Shown here: positions 52,527 through 60,934 of the stretch, in pieces
How the letters are laid out: every line of letters starts with the position of its first letter
How positions within the stretch are numbered: the first letter of the stretch is position 1
Assembly: GCF_900116225.1 (NCBI RefSeq)
Contig: NZ_FOZZ01000002.1
Span: 463,487 to 527,486 of the forward strand
DNA length: 64,000 nucleotides
Origin: Sphingobacterium wenxiniae
GTDB lineage: Bacteria; Bacteroidota; Bacteroidia; Sphingobacteriales; Sphingobacteriaceae
Direction of reading: 5' to 3'
Made by a program: the position numbers and the translations under genes
The notes under the pieces: generated by a model
What the model saw: only the letters and a program-made list of their open reading frames with translations
What the model was told of the DNA's origin: nothing
Databases searched by the model: none

Positions 52527-55500
52527 TTAAAATTTAACATTTAAGTTCAAACCGAAAGTCCTCGCAGGAGGCATTCCTCCCAACTCCAAGCCAGGGAATG
52601 TTGCATTATAACTTGACTCTGGATCGATATTGTCGGTTTTCCGCATTAGGATGAATAAGTTACGGGCAACGAAACTTACATTCAATCCATTAATCCTATT
52701 GTTGAACATTTTAGCAGGAAAACTATATCCAAAAGTCAACTGTCTGAACTTGATGAAACTAGCATCATTGACAAAACGGTGGGAAGTATTATTGGCCGTA
52801 TTTTCATAAAATTTTGGTGCTGTATTGCCTAATTCTTCACGTCTCTCCAAAGTCGCTTGGTGCAGACCTTTGATATAGCCATAATAATCGGTAGCAGAGA
52901 ACAACTTACCTCCAAACTTGCCGTCAATTAAGAATCCTAAATTGAAATTTTTGTAACTAAAATCGTTATTCCATCCAGCAAACCACTTATTGTAAGCAGA
53001 ACCATAACTTTTCAATTCACCACGATCAGGAGAACCGTCTGCCAAGGTTACAATATTACCATTATCATCGTATTTGAAATCATAAGCCATAATCTGTCCC
53101 AAGGCTTCACCTGGAATATTTTTTAAGAAACCTACACCAGAACGTGAAGTAGCTATCAGTTGCTCAGGAACCCCATCTGCCAAAGACAATACTTTATTCT
53201 CATTATAAGTCATATTCAAGGAAGAAGTCCAGTTAAAGTTTTCCTTTTTAATAAGCACCCCTGTAAGCAAGGCTTCGATACCTTTATTTTGTATAGAGCC
53301 CGAGTTAAGGATTGCCCCATCATACCCAACTGTGTTCGAAGTAGTAACGGATGTAATCTCATCATCTGAACGTTTCTTATACCATGTCAAATCCAAATTC
53401 AAACGATCATTAAAGAAACGTAAATCAGTACCGATCTCTAATTCAGAAGCTTTCGAAGCTTTTAACTGTGAATTAGGAATCGAAGTATTCGTAATTTCAC
53501 CTAACGGTTTTCCGTTTAATGATTGACTTAACAGACGATAGGTCAAAGCTGTCTGATAAGGATTGGTAGCTTGACCTACCACAGCATAACCTGCACGTAG
53601 TTTACCAAAACTCAAAGCCGAACTGTTCAAAAATTCCGTAAAGACAAATGAACCACTGATAGAAGGATAAACTACATTCAATTTATTGTTCAATCCTGGT
53701 GTAGCCAAAGTTGAGAACCAATCAGAACGTGCACTACCTGTTAAATATAGGATGTCACGATAAGCAAATTCTAAAGTACCATAAACTGATTGGGTTTCCT
53801 GTTCAGTCTCCATATAGCCCACCGATTTATTAGCCAATCCAGTGATAGTGTGTACTCCAGGCACCAAAAAATCCGTACCTTGATTAACGGTCAAATCCGT
53901 TTTGGTATTCCGATAGCTTGCTCCAAGATTTGGCGTGAAGGTGATATCATCACTTGCCACAAATGATTTACCAATCAGTACATCTGCATTGATATCGGAG
54001 AACTTCATCTGCTGAGATACCATGTTATTGGGTGCATTATAAGCAAGACCTTCTGGGAAGATACTTATATAACTATTTGTGTAATAATCCTGCCCTGCAC
54101 GTCCTTGTACAAATAGGCCATTATCAAATGTATAACGAGCCGACAATGAACTGATTAAACGATTCCTATTGGTATTGTTTTGAATTTCATATGCAGCAAA
54201 CCATGGGTTAGTATCCCATGCATTACCAGTATTATACGGAATTTCCTTTCCATCTTCTGTTTTCCAAGGCTTCAAATCACGCACATCCACACTTGTGGGC
54301 AAGAATACGGTATTGTAGTTTGCACTTCCTGCTCCGTCCGACAACATAGGACGGTTTTTAGCTTTTTCAATGATGTAATTTGTACGTGCATCGATAGACA
54401 ATCTTTTAATTGGTTCAAAAGTTCCCACTAAACTGAACGATTGTCTATCTAAGCCTGAATTAGGCATAATGGACTTGTTAGACAAATCACTTACCGAAAA
54501 ACGAAGGGCTCCTCCTTCAAAGGATTTGTTTAAGGCTAAAGAATTTGTCCAAGTATGGCCACTTTCATAGAAGTTTTTGATATTATCTTTCTGTGCGACA
54601 TATGGTCTTGAAACACCATCAAACTGTGGTACACTACTACCATCCAATTTTGCTCCCCAACTAGATCCTCCTACTTGTGCAGCGGCTCTCCCATCCTCAG
54701 GTTTCTGACCGTTTACCCCTTGGCCATATACATATTGCCAATCCGTACGATCCATGACCTGTTCAACAACATAGTTACTACTGAAGTCAATACCAGTTCC
54801 TTTACCAGATTTGGTAGTAATCAAAATTACCCCTGCCTTAGCTCTAGAACCATATAATGCTGATGCAGCGGCACCCTTTAGCACTGAAATACTTTCAATA
54901 TCATCCGGATTTAAGTTACCTATTGCATCCCCAAAATCTGGAGCATTATCCCACTGGCTTCCCGAATTCCCGTTTGGATTAGTATTCCCAAATCCTACAG
55001 GAGCATTCTCCATAGGTACTCCATTGATTACATATAAAGGTTGATTGGTTTGACTCAGGCTGGATGCACCGCGGATAACTACGCTAGTTGCAGAACCGAC
55101 ACCACCCGAAGTAGAGGTAACATCCAAGCCCGCAACTTTCCCCACCAAGGCATTAGCCACATTGTTTTCACGTGCTTGAGTTAAGGTCTCTCCGTTAATC
55201 TGCGTCACCGAATAACCCAATGTACGACGTTCCCGAGTTACTCCCAATGCAGTAACCACAACTTCGTTTAACATTTGATCATCCGCGGTCAAAGCAATCG
55301 TTAATGATCCTGAATTTTGTATTGTTACTTCTTTGGAAAGATATCCTGTATAGGACACAACCAATACAGTTCCCACAGGCACATCAATATCAAACTGTCC
55401 GTTGATGTCCGTTGCCTTGGCGACATTTGACCCTTTCACACGTACAGTAGCTCCAGATAATGGGTTTTGATTGACATCCGTTACAGTTCCTTTCACCTGA

Positions 55501-55874
55501 AGATTCTGTTGTTCACTGATAATCACAAGCCCTTTATCTGACACAGAGTATTGAAGACCTGTACGACGAAAAAGCTTCGGTAGCAAATCAACAACACGCT
55601 CGTTTTCAACACTTAAAGAAAGTTCTTTGTGTAGATTTTTATTAGTAGAACTATACACAAAGTAATAGTCACTACTTTCCTCTATCAGTTTTAGTATCCT
55701 ACTCAACTTGGTCTTTTGGACATCCAAAGACACTTTTTGTTGGGAATACACATTTGCCGTTGCTGCGTTCAGAAAGGCAAATACAATCATAATTAGGGTT
55801 AGTTTCATCCGAATAATGAATCTAAAGTGCATACAATAATACGAATGCACTTGCATTAAGCCATTTTTAATCAT
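52527..55874 (-). CDS. SusC/RagA TonB-linked outer membrane protein with STN domain
   Basis: A 1115-residue receptor. Residues about 20-45 form a signal (RMKLTLIMIVFAFLNAATAN), then an STN signalling domain (LSRILKLIEESSDYYFVYSS), a carboxypeptidase-regulatory-like domain (VKGTVTDVNQNPLSGATVRV), a plug with the TonB-box-like SVLKGAAASALYGSRAKAGV segment, and a beta-barrel ending FGLNLNVKF. The STN domain is the expected contact for FecR, whose gene lies upstream. The N-terminal extension before the signal is typical; the start could also be an ATG slightly inside. Confidence 0.93.
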   Translation of the reverse strand: MIKNGLMQVHSYYCMHFRFIIRMKLTLIMIVFAFLNAATANVYSQQKVSLDVQKTKLSRILKLIEESSDYYFVYSSTNKNLHKELSLSVENERVVDLLPKLFRRTGLQYSVSDKGLVIISEQQNLQVKGTVTDVNQNPLSGATVRVKGSNVAKATDINGQFDIDVPVGTVLVVSYTGYLSKEVTIQNSGSLTIALTADDQMLNEVVVTALGVTRERRTLGYSVTQINGETLTQARENNVANALVGKVAGLDVTSTSGGVGSATSVVIRGASSLSQTNQPLYVINGVPMENAPVGFGNTNPNGNSGSQWDNAPDFGDAIGNLNPDDIESISVLKGAAASALYGSRAKAGVILITTKSGKGTGIDFSSNYVVEQVMDRTDWQYVYGQGVNGQKPEDGRAAAQVGGSSWGAKLDGSSVPQFDGVSRPYVAQKDNIKNFYESGHTWTNSLALNKSFEGGALRFSVSDLSNKSIMPNSGLDRQSFSLVGTFEPIKRLSIDARTNYIIEKAKNRPMLSDGAGSANYNTVFLPTSVDVRDLKPWKTEDGKEIPYNTGNAWDTNPWFAAYEIQNNTNRNRLISSLSARYTFDNGLFVQGRAGQDYYTNSYISIFPEGLAYNAPNNMVSQQMKFSDINADVLIGKSFVASDDITFTPNLGASYRNTKTDLTVNQGTDFLVPGVHTITGLANKSVGYMETEQETQSVYGTLEFAYRDILYLTGSARSDWFSTLATPGLNNKLNVVYPSISGSFVFTEFLNSSALSFGKLRAGYAVVGQATNPYQTALTYRLLSQSLNGKPLGEITNTSIPNSQLKASKASELEIGTDLRFFNDRLNLDLTWYKKRSDDEITSVTTSNTVGYDGAILNSGSIQNKGIEALLTGVLIKKENFNWTSSLNMTYNENKVLSLADGVPEQLIATSRSGVGFLKNIPGEALGQIMAYDFKYDDNGNIVTLADGSPDRGELKSYGSAYNKWFAGWNNDFSYKNFNLGFLIDGKFGGKLFSATDYYGYIKGLHQATLERREELGNTAPKFYENTANNTSHRFVNDASFIKFRQLTFGYSFPAKMFNNRINGLNVSFVARNLFILMRKTDNIDPESSYNATFPGLELGGMPPARTFGLNLNVKF

Positions 55875-55957
55875 ATTTTAGTACTTGGTAAAGTTTACAA
55901 TTAGGCAGTGATTCGATTGCAAGCGTACAACTGCCGATTTTAATTAATCTTTGTCAA

Positions 55958-55981
55958 GGGGTGGTGCGCTAACACCATCCC
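55958..55981 (-). terminator. Hairpin between FecR and SusC genes
   Basis: GGGATGGTG and CACCACCCC (minus strand) pair with one mismatch around TTAGCG just after the FecR stop. No U-run follows, so it may be a partial terminator or attenuator separating regulator and transporter genes. Confidence 0.4.
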
Positions 55982-55984
55982 TTA

Positions 55985-57085
55985 TTATTTTTCATAAATC
56001 GTCACATTTTTTCCATCTCTTATAAATTTAAAGGGTTTAACTTCTTGTAAAGCTTGTAAGACTTGTTCTATATTCTCTTGGTTAAAGGTAGCAGTGAAAC
56101 GATAGTCCTGAATTTTATCACCTTCTAAGGTAATGTCAATATCATACCAGCGCTCTAAGACTTTCTTTAAGGATTGAAAATCCTGATCTACCATTTCCAG
56201 ACGGTTCTCTTTCCAAGCTATATCGGTTAGTGGTTCTACTTCAGTAGGTTCATCAACTTCTTGTATGGCGATTTCTTTGACTGCAACCTTAGGTAACGGT
56301 TTACCCAGTTTCTTATCTATCGCTATCAACGATTTATCTTCTTTATACAAAGTCACCTTTTGATTGGGCTTTATGACAATAGAATTCTCATTCACTCCTT
56401 TGCTCTTCATCTCTATAAGCCCTTCTACCAAAAGTGCTTCTGAAAACAATTCGTCTGGATAAGATTTAATGTTAAAGGTCGTACCTAAAACACGGATATC
56501 GAAATCGTTTGTATGCACAACAAAAGGTTTTTCTTTATCTTTTTCAACTTCGAAGTACGCCTCTCCCACCAAATGAACATGACGATCGTCATGATTAAAG
56601 GCTTGTTCTACTTCAAGTTTACTGGCAGAATTTAGCGTCACTTTAGTGCCATCGGACAGTTCAAACTCTTTCTTTTCCCCTTTTTGTGTTTCATAGGTTG
56701 TCACCAACGAAGACATCTCTCTATCAACGACCTCAGGAGTCACACCTTCTCGGGAATACCAAAGATAGGCACCTCCTAAGGCTATAAATATAGCGGCAAT
56801 CTTTGCCCAACGGCCAAGCCTAAAGACTGGGGTCTTGACTTCCTCCAGTTCTGTTTTAGCCATTATTTCCTTAAAGGCTTTTAGTTGTTCGTTCAGGGGT
56901 TTTTTATTTCCTGAAAGGATATGGAAAAGCCTTTTGGCTTGAGCGATAGTTTCTTCTTGTTCGGGATTGGCAATGCGATATTTCTCCCAATAGGCAATAC
57001 ATTGATCATTCTCCCCTGAACAATACTCTTGAAACGTATTGTCCACCAAGAAGTCTTCAATATTGTTGTACTCTGTAAGTCTCAT
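55985..57085 (-). CDS. FecR family anti-sigma factor
   Basis: The ATG at 57085 gives 366 residues; an upstream frame extension lacks family features. An N-terminal cytoplasmic domain (FLVDNTFQEYCSGENDQCIA) is followed by one transmembrane helix (AKIAAIFIALGGAYLWYS), the FecR core (SDGTKVTLNSASKLEVEQAF, HLVGEAYFEVEKDKEKPFVV then HTNDFDIRVLGTTFNIKSYP) and a C-terminal STN-like segment (ITLEGDKIQDYRFTATFNQE). It receives the signal from the SusC STN domain and controls the ECF sigma factor. Confidence 0.92.
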   Translation of the reverse strand: MRLTEYNNIEDFLVDNTFQEYCSGENDQCIAYWEKYRIANPEQEETIAQAKRLFHILSGNKKPLNEQLKAFKEIMAKTELEEVKTPVFRLGRWAKIAAIFIALGGAYLWYSREGVTPEVVDREMSSLVTTYETQKGEKKEFELSDGTKVTLNSASKLEVEQAFNHDDRHVHLVGEAYFEVEKDKEKPFVVHTNDFDIRVLGTTFNIKSYPDELFSEALLVEGLIEMKSKGVNENSIVIKPNQKVTLYKEDKSLIAIDKKLGKPLPKVAVKEIAIQEVDEPTEVEPLTDIAWKENRLEMVDQDFQSLKKVLERWYDIDITLEGDKIQDYRFTATFNQENIEQVLQALQEVKPFKFIRDGKNVTIYEK

Positions 57086-57175
57086 TTTTAAGGCTTTTAC
57101 TCTATAGTGCCTAAAAAACAAACGATTGCCTAAGCAAAAAGGCAAAAAAAACACAACAAACTGTTATACAGATGA

Positions 57176-57733
57176 TTAAAATTCTTTTAATTCTTCACGG
57201 AGTACCTTCAAGGCATCGTATAAAGTGTTATAGGCAGTTTTGACTGTCATACCAGTTTGTTCGGCAATTTTCTCATAGGTCATCCCTTCAAAAAATTTAA
57301 GATGCACCAATTGTTTCTGTCGAAAAGACAATTTTTCCAATGCTTCTTTCAAACGCAATTGGATAATTTCATTGGTCTGTACACGTATAATAAAATCCTC
57401 ATAAGGCATTTCAAACCATTCGTCTTCAGCCTTTACATTCTGAAGGGCTTTATTGATTTTCTGTTGCTTCTCGATCAAACGAAGAATTCTTCTTTTTAAA
57501 AAGGTAATAAGATACGACTGCACATTATCTACCCTATCTAAGCTCGTCCGTTTCTCCCAAAGCGTTACAAAAATTTGATCTGTGGCTTCGGTTGACAAAT
57601 CGGTGTCCCCACAAGTACGAATACCAAAGTTTACCAACTCATTGTATAATGCTGCATAAAGATCAAAGAAAGCATCTTCATCACCTGCGCGAATCCGCTC
57701 CCATAACATCCTATAACGCAACGTCCCTTTCAT
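57176..57733 (-). CDS. ECF RNA polymerase sigma factor
   Basis: A 185-residue ECF sigma. Region 2 is FFDLYAALYNELVNFGIRTC plus TDQIFVTLWEKR; region 4 is LSFRQKQLVHLKFFEGMTYE then KIAEQTGMTVKTAYNTLYDA. It probably activates the SusC/SusD genes when FecR is signalled. First gene of the cluster. The spacer upstream (57734-58001) shows no clear feature. Confidence 0.93.
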   Translation of the reverse strand: MKGTLRYRMLWERIRAGDEDAFFDLYAALYNELVNFGIRTCGDTDLSTEATDQIFVTLWEKRTSLDRVDNVQSYLITFLKRRILRLIEKQQKINKALQNVKAEDEWFEMPYEDFIIRVQTNEIIQLRLKEALEKLSFRQKQLVHLKFFEGMTYEKIAEQTGMTVKTAYNTLYDALKVLREELKEF

Positions 57734-58001
57734 TCGTGTAGAATTTGTATTTTAAAGTTTTCAGGAAAAAGCTGTATCGGTTGAATACTAAGCTTTTATA
57801 AAGATTATCAAAATAGTCAGGTAACGATTTGGTAACGGTGCTTATTGCTTTGCCTTTCAATATGTTTCCGTTAGCTCGTAGCAAATATACAAAATTTAAT
57901 AAATTATGATATAGCGTTTTGTTTTTCATCTATTTGAGCAATGATGTCTTTGAGAATTTATAAGGAATTTCCTGAACATTTACATGACTCAAAATTCAAT
58001 T

Positions 58002-58940
58002 TTAGTTCTCTAACATTCCCCATCCACTCATCATAATAGCCAATGCCTTAAACCCCCAATTGATATCATCTTGTGTATAAACCGGACTAGTGGTTCTGTT
58101 GGTTAAATCGTGTGCTGTAAGTTTAATTTCTTTAATTTCCTTTGGCTTCATTACCAATGTTGGGGTTTCATTATTCAAATAATAAACATCTAAACGTAAA
58201 ATCCCCTGATCTTCTTCTAAATAAAACGGATGTGCAAAATTAATAACGTTATTAAACAATGGCGAAGTATAGATAACTAATTTTTGTAATTGCATTGGTG
58301 CATTTTCATCTTTTATTTTTGGGGTATAAACAACTACATCGCATTCATAACCTAAAATAGTTTGTTTGTCGTTTTTTATTTCCCTATTAAACTGACTAAA
58401 ATCTACATCGTTCATTGCTCCAGAACCTCTATTTCCAGAAGGTTTGTAAGATGAATATATTTTTTTATCCTGTTCGGTAATTTTATCGGTTTGTGCCAAA
58501 GTTTCCAAATAAATACTAGCCTTGTCTTGAGATTTATTATAATAATTATCCATTGTCCATCCAAAACCGCGAACTTTCCCTAATACTTCATCATTTTTAA
58601 TATTATAGGTACATTCAGCAATATTTAAAGTCATAGCCCAAGCTGCTAACGGATTTTGATTTCCGATAGTAGCAATCAAATCAATAATTTCTTTTGTATC
58701 GGCATCATTGGCTACTAATTTTTCATATTGTTCTTTTACGTTAGCTTTAGAGAAATCTATCTTTCCTATAAGTTTCCCTAAATCAATGTCGTTACTAAAA
58801 ATTCCCATTTCAACAGAACCTTCTGTAAACGGTGTGTTAATTATTTCATTGTTGCTATCTGGTAATTTGTTTTCGTCTGAAGAATTGCAACTAAACAAAA
58901 TAAATACGGACAATAAACTGCTTATAATATTTTTTTTCAT
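58002..58940 (-). CDS. Hypothetical lipoprotein of the AT-rich block
   Basis: A 312-residue lipoprotein (lipobox LFSC, Cys18, then NSSDEN). The mature part has Asn, Lys and Ile in excess and no motif I recognise; it contains ILGYECDVVVYTPKIKDENA and YTSPLFNNVINFAHPFY, a pattern reminiscent of proteins that track ligand or redox state by a conserved YxCxxV strand. It is the last of four genes on the minus strand behind an OmpA-domain gene, separated by a terminator. Codon use is more AT-rich than that of the neighbours to the left. Confidence 0.7.
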   Translation of the reverse strand: MKKNIISSLLSVFILFSCNSSDENKLPDSNNEIINTPFTEGSVEMGIFSNDIDLGKLIGKIDFSKANVKEQYEKLVANDADTKEIIDLIATIGNQNPLAAWAMTLNIAECTYNIKNDEVLGKVRGFGWTMDNYYNKSQDKASIYLETLAQTDKITEQDKKIYSSYKPSGNRGSGAMNDVDFSQFNREIKNDKQTILGYECDVVVYTPKIKDENAPMQLQKLVIYTSPLFNNVINFAHPFYLEEDQGILRLDVYYLNNETPTLVMKPKEIKEIKLTAHDLTNRTTSPVYTQDDINWGFKALAIMMSGWGMLEN

Positions 58941-58953
58941 TCTTGTTTTATTA

Positions 58954-58990
58954 AAAAAGCTGTTTCTTGAAAAAAGAGAAACAGCTTTTT
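58954..58990 (-). terminator. Rho-independent terminator after the OmpA-domain gene
   Basis: Perfect 14-bp arms AAAAAGCTGTTTCT and AGAAACAGCTTTTT around a 9-base loop, with a T-run on the minus strand. It separates the OmpA-domain gene from the lipoprotein gene. Confidence 0.8.
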
Positions 58991-58994
58991 ATTA

Positions 58995-59990
58995 TTAATT
59001 AACTTTTACTAATTCCACTCTGCGGTTTTTCGCTTTATTTTCGTCTGAGTCGTTGCCAACTAAAGGCTTTTCAGAACCAAAACCTTTTGCAGTTAATCTA
59101 GCTTTATCAATTCCGCCTGTGATTAAAGCATTCATCACCGAATTTGCACGATCATTCGATAATTTTTTGTTATGAACAGCATTTCCTGTATTATCAGTAT
59201 GCCCTTCGATCGAAATGTTTAAGTTTTTATCTTTTTGAAGTGCTTCTGCAATTTGTGTGACCACTTCTTTTCCTTCAGCCGTTATATTAGACTTATCCAC
59301 ATCGAAATTGATGTATAAAATCGACTTCCCTTTTTCAGTCAAATCCTTCGCAATATCATCTGCAGTAACTTTGGTTATGGTTTGTTTAAAGGCTTCTTCC
59401 TGTACAATATTTAAATTTCCTCCTGCATTATTAGATGTGAACTGGATATAAATATTTCCTTTTTCTTTACTTCGAATAACAAAAAACTTGATGTTTTGAT
59501 TCCAATAGCCCATGTCTCCAGAACCACCTTTATTAGGGTCTTGTTTGTTATAACGTTCGTATTCTTCTTTGGTGATTTCACCATCAAAAACTTTAACCGC
59601 TCCAACAGATAGCAAATAATCTTCCATACTTTTTTCAAAATATCTTTGCGAATATTCTTCACCACGAACTGCACCAACATTGGCTTTATATAATTTACCT
59701 TCAAAAGGAGTCATGACACCATTGATCGGGAAGAAACAAACATCAAATTTACTTTCTATAGCACCTTTGTGAGCTTCTAATCCTTCAGGAAGATTGATAA
59801 AAGGGAAATCGCCAATATCGGCAGTAGAAAACGCAATGTTTTCAATATTGAATTCAGCCGAAGAATTTGCCTCTTCTATTTTAACTTCATTTGCTTCTGT
59901 GGAATCTGCTGTGCCTTCCTGCTGTTTTACCGTTTGATTACAAGATACCATCAAAGCTGATAATCCAAAAATAAGAGCTGTTTTTTTCAT
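58995..59990 (-). CDS. OmpA-domain lipoprotein
   Basis: A 331-residue lipoprotein (lipobox LMVSC, Cys17). The N-terminal 200 residues are unrecognised. The C-terminal 110 residues are an OmpA/MotB peptidoglycan-binding domain: ILYINFDVDKSNITAEGKEV, ISIEGHTDNTGNAVHNKKLS, DRANSVMNALITGGIDKARL and GFGSEKPLVGNDSDENKAKN with RRVE. It anchors the outer membrane to the cell wall. Composition is AT-rich like the rest of the block. Confidence 0.9.
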   Translation of the reverse strand: MKKTALIFGLSALMVSCNQTVKQQEGTADSTEANEVKIEEANSSAEFNIENIAFSTADIGDFPFINLPEGLEAHKGAIESKFDVCFFPINGVMTPFEGKLYKANVGAVRGEEYSQRYFEKSMEDYLLSVGAVKVFDGEITKEEYERYNKQDPNKGGSGDMGYWNQNIKFFVIRSKEKGNIYIQFTSNNAGGNLNIVQEEAFKQTITKVTADDIAKDLTEKGKSILYINFDVDKSNITAEGKEVVTQIAEALQKDKNLNISIEGHTDNTGNAVHNKKLSNDRANSVMNALITGGIDKARLTAKGFGSEKPLVGNDSDENKAKNRRVELVKVN

Positions 59991-60058
59991 TTTGATATTT
60001 TTTTTGACAGGCCATCGTCATTAAACCTGTCATCTTTCTATATTAAATTCTTTTTTAT

Positions 60059-60253
60059 TTATACAAAAGTCTTTTGTTTTTTAACTGTTAGAACAACTCC
60101 TAAAATCATAAAAGTCAAGAATGCTGGATAAAGAGTAAAAAAAACAGCGTGAGTTGAGATCAGTGATAGACTTAATGCTAAAAACATGTGTAGGCAGGCG
60201 GTTACAATCATTCCTACTGTTCCGATGGTAAAAAATGGATGAAATTTTTTCAT
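60059..60253 (-). CDS. Small membrane protein
   Basis: A 64-residue protein with two hydrophobic segments (GTVGMIVTACLHMFLALSLS and VFFTLYPAFLTFMILGVVLT) and a Lys-rich end. No family recognised. An inverted pair TGACAGG/CCTGTCA lies just downstream (60006-60032). It sits between two envelope lipoprotein genes on the same strand. Confidence 0.6.
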   Translation of the reverse strand: MKKFHPFFTIGTVGMIVTACLHMFLALSLSLISTHAVFFTLYPAFLTFMILGVVLTVKKQKTFV

Positions 60254-60314
60254 AGTTTTATATTTTTTTGAAAGGCTAAAGATAAATATTCTACTTATTA
60301 AAAAAGCATTTAAT

Positions 60315-60773
60315 CTATTGTTTTACACCTTCAAAATCAAACCAAACATCTGTTGCGGATTGCTCAGTTGTAATAACATTAATGTTTTTATTAGAACCAT
60401 AATAATGAAAAATACCTTCTAAACTACCTGTTAAAGAAACAATATCTTGAGTATTTGCACCAAAAAAGGCACCTGTTTCTACCGTAAAGGTTTTTGGAGT
60501 TACAAAAGAGTACTCCTCACCTTCTTTTGCAGCAACTTTTAATTTATTACTTCCTTCTTTAGTAACGATAACAATAGCATCGAACCATTCATATACACCA
60601 TTTGTATCACTTGTATATAACTTCCCTTTGTACGTTCCCACAGCAGCATCGATAGATCCTTGTGCTGGTTGTTCGTAATCATCGTCGTCACTGCTACAAC
60701 TTGTAGCGACTGTTCCAAATGTCAATGCGGCTAATATGCCTAAAAACGCAATTTTTGTGTTTACTTTTTTCAT
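60315..60773 (-). CDS. Small hypothetical lipoprotein
   Basis: A 152-residue lipoprotein (lipobox VATSC, Cys26, then SSDDDDYEQPA, an Asp-rich surface-type linker). The mature part is a beta-rich domain (IDAAVGTYKGKLYTSDTNGV, GSNKLKVAAKEG). No named family recognised. Divergent from the histidine kinase gene with 161 bases between start codons, so the two-component system may control it. Confidence 0.7.
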   Translation of the reverse strand: MKKVNTKIAFLGILAALTFGTVATSCSSDDDDYEQPAQGSIDAAVGTYKGKLYTSDTNGVYEWFDAIVIVTKEGSNKLKVAAKEGEEYSFVTPKTFTVETGAFFGANTQDIVSLTGSLEGIFHYYGSNKNINVITTEQSATDVWFDFEGVKQ

Positions 60774-60934
60774 AATGATTTTATTTTAACGTGAGATACA
60801 AAGGTCTTCAAAACGAGAAATCGGGGCAATCATTGAAAACCTTGATTTTATTTCTAATGGTTTACCATGGTTTTTTCGCAAGGGTAAAAAAGCAACACTT
60901 TTTATTTGGATATTTGTAATTTAATCACAAACCG

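Noticed and set aside
57711..57929. Small gene upstream of the ECF sigma factor
   Set aside because: It overlaps the start of the sigma gene on the same strand in another frame, with no family-like sequence.
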